Positions 1 to 5,503 of a stretch of DNA of 6,513 bases are shown here, in pieces. Source of the DNA: Verrucomicrobiota bacterium (lineage in GTDB: Bacteria; Verrucomicrobiota; Verrucomicrobiia; Verrucomicrobiales; Verrucomicrobiaceae); the NCBI GenBank assembly GCA_023428335.1, contig JAEYYS010000426.1, positions 1-6,513 on the forward strand, written 5' to 3'. The first letter of the stretch is position 1, and each line of letters starts with the position of its first letter. The translations under genes and the position numbers were made by a program. The notes under the pieces were generated by a model. It saw nothing but the letters and a program-made list of their open reading frames with translations. It did no database searches and was not told the origin of the DNA.

Positions 1-1323
1 CTGCTCGATTGCGGGCTCTATCAGGGGCGACGTGCGGAGGCGCTGGAGCGCAACCGGGAGTTTCCCTTTGATCCGGAAAAGATCGACGCGGTGCTGCTGT
101 CGCACGCCCACATCGATCACTGCGGCAACCTGCCGCACCTGTGCCGGCGCGGGTTCAATGGCAACATCTATGCGACGCCGGCGACGCGCGATCTGTGCAG
201 CATCATGCTGCCGGACGCGGCGAAGATTCACGAGAACGACATCGGCTGGCTGAACCGCCACCGCAAGCGCGACGACCTGCCGCTGCTTGATCCTAGCTAC
301 ACGGTCCGCGACGCCGAGGAGTGCATGCGCCAGTTCGTGTCGGTCAGCTACAACCGGCCGCTGCAGGTGGCCGACGGCGTGCGCATGACCTTCATCGATG
401 CCGGGCACGTGCTTGGCTCGGCGCAGATCCTGCTCGACATCGACGACCGTGAGACGGGGCGCAAAACCCGCCTGCTGTTCAGCGGCGATGTCGGCCGGCC
501 TGAGAACGACCTGCTCGACTGCGCCGCGCCCAGCGAGGGCGTCGATGTCGTCATCATGGAGAGCACCTATGGCGGCCGGAAGCATGAGGTGGGGGCGGAG
601 TCCACCGATCACATCTGCCGGCTCATCCGTGAGATTCAGCAGCGGCGCTCGCGCCTGATCATCCCGGCCTTCGCCCTGGAGCGCACGCAGCAGTTGCTGT
701 TCACGCTCGACAAGCTGCGCTCGGAGAAGTGTTTTGCGCCGGTGCCGACCTTTGTCGACAGCCCGCTGGCGGTGCGTGCCACCGAGATCTTCCGTTTGCA
801 CCTCGAGGACCTCAAGCCGGAGGTGCGCGACGCGGTGTTCATGCGCCAGGATCCCTTCGGCTTCGAGGGGCTGCACCTCGTGCGCAGCATCGAGGAGTCG
901 AAGTCGCTCAACAGGATTAAGGGGCCGTCCATCATCATTTCTGCCTCCGGCATGGCCGAGAGCGGCCGCATCCTGCACCATCTGCGCAATCACGTCGGCA
1001 ACCCCGACAACATCCTGCTCTTTGTCGGTTACTGCGCCGAGAACACCCTCGGCTGGAAGCTGCGCAGCGGTCACAAGAAGGTGAACATCCTCGGCGACGA
1101 ATTTCAGGTGCGTGCCGAGATCGAAACCCTCGATGCCTTCTCCGGCCATGCCGACCACGACGAGTTGCTCGCCTACTTCGACCGCATCGGCGGCCCGAAA
1201 CGGCGGGTCTTCCTGGTGCACGGCGAAAAAGAGCGCTCGGAGGTCCTGCGCGACGCCCTCGCCGAACGCCACCCCGAGGGCCAGATCGAGGTCGCCCACC
1301 TGCTCGGCAGCGCCGAACTGTAG
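1..1323 (+). CDS. Beta-CASP metallo-beta-lactamase RNase-like protein (5' partial)
   Basis: The reading frame is open from the first base of the window, so the N-terminus lies upstream; 440 codons are present before the TAG stop. Counting from the first codon, the fragment starts in the motif-1 strand (LLDCG, Asp3). It then shows the zinc motif HAHIDH (35-40), the GHVLGS histidine (136) and the SGDVG aspartate (163). The beta-CASP insertion follows, with MESTYGG (Glu187), FVDSPLA (251-257) and ISASGMAESGR (313-323). The C-terminal RMMBL part has AFSGHADHDEL (379-389) and LVHGEK (405-410). These are the zinc ligands and beta-CASP motifs A, B and C of the family that includes CPSF-73-like and bacterial mRNA-processing nucleases. 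The family binds two zinc ions and cleaves RNA endo- or exonucleolytically in the cytoplasm; the specific substrate here is unknown. Only about 20-30 residues seem to be missing, judging from where family members usually begin. It is followed by a repeat-rich spacer rather than a closely coupled gene. Confidence 0.93.
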   Translation: MLDCGLYQGRRAEALERNREFPFDPEKIDAVLLSHAHIDHCGNLPHLCRRGFNGNIYATPATRDLCSIMLPDAAKIHENDIGWLNRHRKRDDLPLLDPSYTVRDAEECMRQFVSVSYNRPLQVADGVRMTFIDAGHVLGSAQILLDIDDRETGRKTRLLFSGDVGRPENDLLDCAAPSEGVDVVIMESTYGGRKHEVGAESTDHICRLIREIQQRRSRLIIPAFALERTQQLLFTLDKLRSEKCFAPVPTFVDSPLAVRATEIFRLHLEDLKPEVRDAVFMRQDPFGFEGLHLVRSIEESKSLNRIKGPSIIISASGMAESGRILHHLRNHVGNPDNILLFVGYCAENTLGWKLRSGHKKVNILGDEFQVRAEIETLDAFSGHADHDELLAYFDRIGGPKRRVFLVHGEKERSEVLRDALAERHPEGQIEVAHLLGSAEL

Positions 1324-1369
1324 CCGCGGGCAGCGACCGCGATGATCTGTGGCCGCGGCAGTGACCGCG
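1323..1369. repeat. Two imperfect direct copies of an 18-19 nt hairpin unit
   Basis: Copy 1 (1323-1341) and copy 2 (1352-1369) read GCCGCGGGCAGCGACCGCG and GCCGCGGCAGTGACCGCG. They differ by one inserted base and one transition and are separated by 10 nt. Within each copy CGCGG and CCGCG are inverted, giving 5-bp stems with 7- and 6-nt loops (1325-1329 with 1337-1341; 1354-1358 with 1365-1369). The first base overlaps the stop codon of the upstream gene. The role is unknown: a dispersed intergenic repeat family or an RNA 3'-end structure are both possible. Confidence 0.6.
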
Positions 1370-1377
1370 CAGGCAAC

Positions 1378-1396
1378 GCCCCGCCGCCGGCGGGGC
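1378..1396 (+). terminator. GC-rich hairpin downstream of the beta-CASP gene (possible terminator without U-tract)
   Basis: GCCCCGCC (1378-1385) pairs perfectly with GGCGGGGC (1389-1396) around a 3-nt loop, giving an 8-bp all-GC stem 55 nt after the stop codon. No run of T follows, so it is not a canonical intrinsic terminator. It could still stabilise a 3' end, act with Rho, or be part of the repeat cluster around it. Confidence 0.35.
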
Positions 1397-1413
1397 AGGG
1401 CAGGGGGCTTGCC

Positions 1414-1448
1414 GATCTGGAATCTGAAATCTGCGATTTGAGATTGCC
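1414..1448. repeat. Five-unit heptamer tandem repeat with dyad symmetry
   Basis: The stretch divides cleanly into 7-nt units: GATCTGG, AATCTGA, AATCTGC, GATTTGA, GATTGCC (consensus near RATCTGA). The same bases form an inverted repeat: 1421-1431 pairs with 1435-1445 over 11 positions with a single G-G mismatch and a 3-nt loop. A GGGGGC (1403-1408) and a GCCCCC (1449-1454) could close an outer stem around it. It is markedly more AT-rich than its surroundings and lies wholly between genes. This looks like a short dispersed intergenic repeat; no function is evident. Confidence 0.6.
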
Positions 1449-1482
1449 GCCCCCGGCGGCTGCGCTTTTTCCATGCTTTGGC

Positions 1483-1509
1483 TTGACGCTGCGGCTGGGT
1501 GCCTATCCT
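1483..1509 (+). promoter_or_regulatory. Possible sigma70-type promoter for argB-argD-argF
   Basis: TTGACG (1483-1488) is a near-consensus -35 element. TATCCT (1504-1509) keeps the T-A-T---T positions of a -10 element, but the spacer of 15 nt is shorter than ideal. Transcription would begin near 1516, leaving a leader of only about 16 nt ahead of the argB ATG. It is the only promoter-like pair seen in the spacer, just after the repeat cluster. No ARG-box-like palindrome was recognised. Confidence 0.4.
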
Positions 1510-1531
1510 TCCCACCTTTTCCCCCTTTGCC

Positions 1532-2377
1532 ATGAACGCCGCCGAAAAAGCCTCCGTCCTGCTCGAAGCCCTGCCGTACATGCAGGGTTTCCGCGGCCAC
1601 ACCTTCCTGATCAAGGTCGGTGGCAGCGCCATGGAGGATCCGGCCCAGGTCGACCTCTTCCTGCGCGATGTGGTTTTCCTGGAGGCGGTCGGCATCAACC
1701 CGGTCATCGTGCACGGCGGCGGTAAGGCGATTTCCAAGGCCATGCAGGAGAGCGGCCTGCAGGCGCGCTTCATCAATGGCATGCGCGTCACCGACGACGA
1801 GACGATCCAGATCGTCGAGCAGACCCTGGCGCGGGTGATCAACCCGGAAATCGTCGCCAAGATCAATGCCTTTGGCGGCAAGGCGGTCGGTCTGCCGGGC
1901 ACCGAGGTGTTTGTCGGCGACAAAATGAAGGGCGACCTCGGCTGGGTCGGCGAGGTGAGCGACTGTCGCACCGGCCTGATCCAGGCGGCGGTGGCCGGTG
2001 AATTTGTGCCGGTGGTGTCGCCCGTGGCCCGTGAGGCTGCCAGCGGCAAAACCCTCAACGTCAACGCCGACCTCGCCGCCTGCGCGCTGGCGACCCAGCT
2101 CAAAGCGACCAAGCTGATCTTTCTCAGCGACGTGCGCGGCGTGCTGCGCGATCCCAAGGACGAGTCGACCCTGATCCCGACCCTCGATCCGGACGCCATC
2201 GCCCGGCTCAAGGCCGAGGGCGTCATCGGCGGTGGCATGATCCCGAAGGTGGATTCCTCGCTCGCCTCGCTGCGCGGGGGCGTTGGCAAGGTCCACCTCA
2301 TCGATGGCCGCATCCCGCACGCATTGATTCTGGAAATCTTCACCGATGGCGGCATCGGCACCGAGATTCATTTGTGA
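1532..2377 (+). CDS. argB: Acetylglutamate kinase
   Basis: This 281-residue cytoplasmic enzyme phosphorylates N-acetyl-L-glutamate with ATP, the second step of arginine synthesis. Amino-acid kinase family motifs are in place: the phosphate-binding IKVGGSAM (Lys28), HGGGKAIS (61-68), NGMRVTD (82-88) for the acetylglutamate site, NVNAD (176-180), and GGGMIPK with Lys239. The ATG at 1532 was chosen because the protein then begins with the usual N-terminal helix leading into ALPYMQGF. An in-frame GTG at 1499 would add 11 atypical residues and would fall within or upstream of the predicted promoter. The N-terminal helix plus the C-terminal HALILEIFTDGGIGTEI pattern resemble arginine-inhibited hexameric kinases, so feedback inhibition by arginine is likely (inferred). 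There is no Shine-Dalgarno sequence; the leader is pyrimidine-rich. argD follows after 47 nt. Confidence 0.96.
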   Translation: MNAAEKASVLLEALPYMQGFRGHTFLIKVGGSAMEDPAQVDLFLRDVVFLEAVGINPVIVHGGGKAISKAMQESGLQARFINGMRVTDDETIQIVEQTLARVINPEIVAKINAFGGKAVGLPGTEVFVGDKMKGDLGWVGEVSDCRTGLIQAAVAGEFVPVVSPVAREAASGKTLNVNADLAACALATQLKATKLIFLSDVRGVLRDPKDESTLIPTLDPDAIARLKAEGVIGGGMIPKVDSSLASLRGGVGKVHLIDGRIPHALILEIFTDGGIGTEIHL

Positions 2378-2424
2378 GACCGGACCGCTCCGGCGAACGA
2401 ACCCTTTTTCCGAGAAACCTGACG

Positions 2425-3723
2425 ATGGCAGACTTGAACGAATTCGACCCGGCCTGGCTGGACAAGTACGTGGTGCCCAACTACGGGCGCTTTCCGATCT
2501 GGCCCGAGCGCGGCGAGGGTCCCTACCTCTGGGATCGCGACGGCAAGAAGTACCTCGACTTCGCCGGCGGCGTCGCCGTCTGCCCGCTCGGCCACGCCCA
2601 TCCCGAGGTTGCCGACGCCCTGGCGGCGCAGGCGCGCACCCTGGTGCATGTGTCGAATTGGTACTGCATTCGCCAGCAGGCCCAGTTGGCCCGGCTCATC
2701 GTGGAGGAATTCGTCAAGGTTCCCGGCCGCTGCTTCTTCTGCAACAGCGGTGCCGAGGCGAACGAGGGCATGATCAAGCTGGCGCGCAAGTATGGCGTCG
2801 CCCGGCCGCTGGCCGACGGCACGCCGCGCCATGAGATCATCACCTTCACTGGCAGCTTCCACGGCCGCACCTTCGGCGCCATGAGCGCCACTGCCCAGGA
2901 GAAGATCCACGGCGGCTTCGGCCCGATCGTGCCCGGTTTTGTCTACGTGCCTTTCAACGACATCAATGCCCTGCGCGCGGCGATCACCGAGCGCACGGTC
3001 GCCATCCTGCTTGAACCCGTGCAGGGCGAAAGCGGCGTGCATCCGGCAAGTGCCGACTTCCTGCGTGCGGCAAGGGCGCTGTGCGACGAACGCGACCTGC
3101 TGCTGCTGTTCGACGAGGTGCAGTGCGGATTTGGCCGCACCGGCGACACCTGCGGCTGGCGCAGCATCGTGCCGGGCAACGAAGTCCTTCCCGATGCCAT
3201 CAGCTGGGCGAAATCGATCGGCAGCGGCTACCCGCTCGGCGCCTTCTGGATTCGCGAGCGCGAGATCGACACCGCGGCGGCGCGTCGCCTGCCCGAGCTG
3301 CTTGGCCCGGGCACGCACGGCACGACCTACGGCGGCAGCCCGCTCGCCTGCACGGCCGGCCTGGCGACGCTGGGCGTCATCCTGCGCGAAGGCCTGCCGG
3401 CGCATGCCGCCCAGCTCGGCCGGCGCATCGCCGGTGAGGTCGCATCCTGGCGCCAGCCGCTCATCACCGACATCCGCGCCTTCGGCATGATGATCGGCTT
3501 CGAGCTCGATGAGGCCCGTCTCGCCGCCCTGCCGGTTGTGCAGGCCTCGGGCAAGCTGCCCTCGATCTTCCTCGCCTGGGAACTGCTGCAGGCCGGTCTG
3601 CTGGTCGTGCCCGCCGGGCCCAGGGTCGTGCGCTGGCTGCCGCCGATGAACCTCACCGAAGCCCAGGCCGACGAGGGGCTGCGCCTCTTCAAAACCGTGC
3701 TCGACCGCCTCGCCGCCGCCTGA
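2425..3723 (+). CDS. argD: Acetylornithine aminotransferase (class III PLP-dependent)
   Basis: A 432-residue PLP enzyme that converts N-acetylglutamate semialdehyde and glutamate to N-acetylornithine and 2-oxoglutarate. Class III fold-type I motifs appear in order: CNSGAEANE (106-114, cofactor phosphate contact), SFHGRTFGAMSATAQ (144-158), EPVQGESG (197-204), DEVQCGFGRTG with Asp230 at the pyridine nitrogen, the Schiff-base lysine Lys263 in ISWAKSIGSGYPLGA, and HGTTYGGSPLAC (298-309). The length is slightly above the usual 390-410, mainly from an N-terminal extension. The ATG at 2425 is preferred: a GTG at 2374 overlapping the argB stop would add 17 unlike residues. The 47-nt gap to argB and 25-nt gap to argF support a shared transcript. 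Ornithine or 4-aminobutyrate aminotransferases are close relatives, but the arg neighbours on both sides favour ArgD. It may also serve in lysine synthesis, as many ArgD enzymes do. Confidence 0.93.
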   Translation: MADLNEFDPAWLDKYVVPNYGRFPIWPERGEGPYLWDRDGKKYLDFAGGVAVCPLGHAHPEVADALAAQARTLVHVSNWYCIRQQAQLARLIVEEFVKVPGRCFFCNSGAEANEGMIKLARKYGVARPLADGTPRHEIITFTGSFHGRTFGAMSATAQEKIHGGFGPIVPGFVYVPFNDINALRAAITERTVAILLEPVQGESGVHPASADFLRAARALCDERDLLLLFDEVQCGFGRTGDTCGWRSIVPGNEVLPDAISWAKSIGSGYPLGAFWIREREIDTAAARRLPELLGPGTHGTTYGGSPLACTAGLATLGVILREGLPAHAAQLGRRIAGEVASWRQPLITDIRAFGMMIGFELDEARLAALPVVQASGKLPSIFLAWELLQAGLLVVPAGPRVVRWLPPMNLTEAQADEGLRLFKTVLDRLAAA

Positions 3724-3748
3724 GTGCCAACCCCCACCTTTCGAAACG

Positions 3749-4654
3749 ATGCAACATCTCCTTTCCCTGGAACAGCTCGGCGCCGCCGAGATCGAAGGCC
3801 TGCTCGACCTCGCCGCCCGCCTCAAGCAGGACCGCCGCGCCTCGCCGCAGGTGCTCGCCGGCCAGCAGTGGGCGCTCATCTTCAGCAAGTCCTCCACCCG
3901 CACCCGCGTCAGCTTCGAGGTCGGCATCCGCGAGCTCGGTGGGCAGTGCATGTTCCTGTCCTCGGCCGACATCCAGCTCGGTCGCGGCGAGCCGATCAAG
4001 GACACCGCGCGCGTGCTTGGCCGCATGGTCGACGGCGCCGTCATCCGCACCTACGCCCAGCAGGATGTGGTCGATTTCGCCGCCTACAGCGGCCTGCCGA
4101 CCGTCAACGCCCTGACTGACGACGAGCATCCCTGCCAGATCCTCGCCGACCTGCAGACGATCAACGAACGCTTTGGGTCCTGGAAGGGCAGGCGGGTCTG
4201 TTTCCTGGGCGATGGCGACTGCAATGTCGCCCGCTCCTGGATCTGGGCCAGCGCCCGACTGGGGTTTGAGCTGGTCATCGGCGCGCCCAAGGAGTTCCAG
4301 CCCGCGGCCGACTTCATGGCGCGGGTGCCGGGCGGCACCGTCAAGGTCAGCGACGACCCGGCCGCCGCGGTGGCGGGCGCCGATGTACTGTACACCGACG
4401 TCTGGGTAAGCATGGGCAAGGAGGACGAGGCCGCGGATCGCATCGAGACCTTGCGGCCCTGGCAGGTCAATGCCGGCCTGCTCGCCTGCGCCAAGCCCGG
4501 GGCCGTGGTCATGCACTGCCTGCCCGCCTACCGGGGCAAGGAGATCAGCGAGGAGGTGCTCGAGGCCCAGGCCGGCGTCATCTTTGACCAAGCGGAAAAC
4601 CGCCTGCACGCCCAGAAGGCGGTGCTCGTCGAGCTGGCTCGCAGCCGCGCCTGA
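3749..4654 (+). CDS. argF: Ornithine carbamoyltransferase
   Basis: A 301-residue enzyme, of normal length for the family, that joins carbamoyl phosphate and L-ornithine to give citrulline. The carbamoyl-phosphate loop is SKSSTRTR (46-53), followed by HPCQ (127-130). The ornithine-side motifs are DVWVSMGKE (217-225), which contains the SMG loop that distinguishes OTC from aspartate transcarbamoylase, and HCLPAYRG (256-263) with the reactive-loop cysteine Cys257. The stretch LGDGDCNVARS (153-163) aligns with the Asn-Asn motif of relatives, but its first Asn is Cys158 while Asn159 is kept. It is the last arg gene of the run, 25 nt after argD, with no strong Shine-Dalgarno sequence ahead of its ATG. 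argC, argJ, argG and argH are not visible, so those steps must be encoded elsewhere or upstream of the window. The function is clear from the motifs. Confidence 0.96.
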   Translation: MQHLLSLEQLGAAEIEGLLDLAARLKQDRRASPQVLAGQQWALIFSKSSTRTRVSFEVGIRELGGQCMFLSSADIQLGRGEPIKDTARVLGRMVDGAVIRTYAQQDVVDFAAYSGLPTVNALTDDEHPCQILADLQTINERFGSWKGRRVCFLGDGDCNVARSWIWASARLGFELVIGAPKEFQPAADFMARVPGGTVKVSDDPAAAVAGADVLYTDVWVSMGKEDEAADRIETLRPWQVNAGLLACAKPGAVVMHCLPAYRGKEISEEVLEAQAGVIFDQAENRLHAQKAVLVELARSRA

Positions 4655-4739
4655 ACCCCCGTGTTGGGGCGGGGAAGGGCAGGGGCGCCACGGGCACCTG
4701 CAAACGTTCAAATTCCCCTCACAAAAAACGATTTCGTTC

Positions 4740-4767
4740 TTGCATTGTCACGGGCCGTTTCTAATCT
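4740..4767 (+). promoter_or_regulatory. Predicted sigma70-type promoter of the actE-actF operon
   Basis: TTGCAT (4740-4745) and TAATCT (4762-4767) form a -35/-10 pair with a 16-nt spacer, in an AT-richer patch just upstream of a strong operator-like palindrome. The predicted start of transcription is near 4774, so the palindrome would occupy the first roughly 20 transcribed bases. That is a standard position for repression by steric block. The match is moderate at both hexamers. Confidence 0.5.
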
Positions 4768-4774
4768 TGGGGCC

Positions 4775-4792
4775 TTGTGAAATTTTTCACAA
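4775..4792. promoter_or_regulatory. Predicted operator for the redox repressor Rex
   Basis: TTGTGAAATTTTTCACAA consists of perfect 7-bp inverted arms TTGTGAA and TTCACAA around ATTT. It fits the known Rex consensus TTGTGAAnnnnTTCACAA at every defined position. The dyad extends one base further each side (C4774 and G4793). Rex dimers bind such sites when NAD+ dominates and release them as NADH rises. The site directly follows a predicted -10 element and precedes actE by 33 nt, so it should govern the Alternative Complex III genes. The rex gene itself is not in the window. The fit to the motif is seen directly; binding is inferred. Confidence 0.75.
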
Positions 4793-4825
4793 GCTCAGGT
4801 CGGGCCGGCCCGGTCATTTCAACCC

Positions 4826-5485
4826 ATGAAATATTTCTTTCTCAGCTACCTGTTCGTCGCCGCGATTGTGGTGGCCGCCTTTGGCACGCGCGGCAGCAAG
4901 TCGGAACTGCCTCCCCTGGAGATCTTCCAGGACATGGACCACCAGGCGAAGGTCAAGTACCAGGCGAAGAGCGACTTCTTTGCCGATGGTCTGGGCGCGC
5001 GTCGTCCGGTGAAGGGCACGGTGCCGATGGGTTTTGAGGTGCCCGCTGCGGCAGCCTCTTCGGGCAAGTACCAGCCGCCCGCCTTCGGCTTCAGCCACGG
5101 CGTCGGCTACTATGGCACCGGCAAGATGGGCGACTACTACGGCGACGGCCTGCCCAAAGAGATCGAGCTTTCCAAGAGCCTGCTTGAGCGCGGCGAGCGT
5201 CAGTACGGCATCTACTGCGCGGTCTGCCACGCGGAATCCGGCAACGGCAAGGGTGTCACCTCGAAGTATGGCATCCTGACGGCCTTCAACTTCCTCCAGC
5301 CCGGCGCCCTCGATCCGGCGAACGCCGCGGCCTACCGCGCCGATGGCGCGATGTTCGACGTCATCTCCAACGGCAAGGGTCTGATGGGTCCCTACGGTGG
5401 CTCCATCTCCGTTCAGGACCGCTGGGCCATCGTGGCCTACATCCGCACCCTCCAGCTCGCGGCCAAGGAGAACAACGTCCAGTAA
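4826..5485 (+). CDS. actE: Alternative Complex III subunit ActE, monoheme cytochrome c
   Basis: A 219-residue exported cytochrome c. Residues 4-20 form one hydrophobic segment after a single Lys, with no lipobox Cys, so it probably stays as an N-terminal membrane anchor. The following stretch, with PPLEIFQDMDHQAKVKYQ (29-46), is typical of ActE proteins. The single heme site is CAVCH (131-135), and Met187 in GKGLMGPYGG is the likely distal iron ligand. A C-terminal helix, DRWAIVAYIRTLQ, completes the class I cytochrome fold. In Alternative Complex III, a quinol:electron-acceptor oxidoreductase replacing bc1, ActE relays electrons on the outer face of the cytoplasmic membrane. actF follows after 18 nt. 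The start is the first ATG before the anchor; there is no clear Shine-Dalgarno sequence. It appears to be the first gene of its transcript, behind a Rex-like operator. Confidence 0.9.
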   Translation: MKYFFLSYLFVAAIVVAAFGTRGSKSELPPLEIFQDMDHQAKVKYQAKSDFFADGLGARRPVKGTVPMGFEVPAAAASSGKYQPPAFGFSHGVGYYGTGKMGDYYGDGLPKEIELSKSLLERGERQYGIYCAVCHAESGNGKGVTSKYGILTAFNFLQPGALDPANAAAYRADGAMFDVISNGKGLMGPYGGSISVQDRWAIVAYIRTLQLAAKENNVQ

Positions 5486-5503
5486 TTCGAGGCATTTTCC
5501 GGC

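Larger units (their letters stand above)
4655..4825 (+). other. argF-actE intergenic regulatory spacer
   Basis: 171 nt without a plausible gene. After the argF stop there are only weak hairpins: CCCC 4657-4660 with GGGG 4666-4669, and an imperfect one at 4680-4700. Neither has a T-tract, so no confident terminator is called. The region turns AT-rich from about 4707, and a small dyad AACGATTTCGTT (4727-4738) abuts the predicted -35. Next come the promoter elements and the Rex-like operator. Finally a 12-nt GC palindrome, CGGGCCGGCCCG (4801-4812), lies between the operator and the actE start codon. Confidence 0.7.

Noticed and set aside
1403..1454. CRISPR array or riboswitch in the spacer before argB
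   Set aside because: The repeats are heptamers without spacers, so it is not a CRISPR. The predicted argB promoter lies downstream of them, so they would not be in the argB leader, and no known riboswitch core was recognised.
1499..1531. GTG start for argB at 1499 adding 11 residues
   Set aside because: The extra residues are unlike ArgB N-termini and the codons overlap the predicted -10 region; ATG 1532 gives a normal length.
1342..1725. Possible small + strand gene across the spacer into argB
   Set aside because: It overlaps the argB coding start in another frame, runs through the repeats, and encodes a Pro/Arg/Gly-rich product without a family signature.
935..2371. 478-codon open frame on the - strand across the beta-CASP 3' end, spacer and argB
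   Set aside because: It crosses the repeat-rich spacer and two sense genes, and its predicted product turns into Arg/Gly/Ser-rich noise.
2374..2424. GTG start for argD at 2374 overlapping the argB stop
   Set aside because: The added 17 residues do not resemble the family and the ATG at 2425 already gives a slightly long ArgD; translational coupling remains possible but is unsupported.
2368..4050. 560-codon open frame on the - strand opposite argD and the start of argF
   Set aside because: Same reasoning: it is opposite to well-supported arg genes, has no motifs, and its composition mirrors the codon pattern of the sense genes.
4656..4700. Intrinsic terminator after argF
   Set aside because: Only a 4-bp C/G stem and an imperfect hairpin are present, with no T-tract. 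Readthrough or Rho-dependent termination cannot be judged from this.
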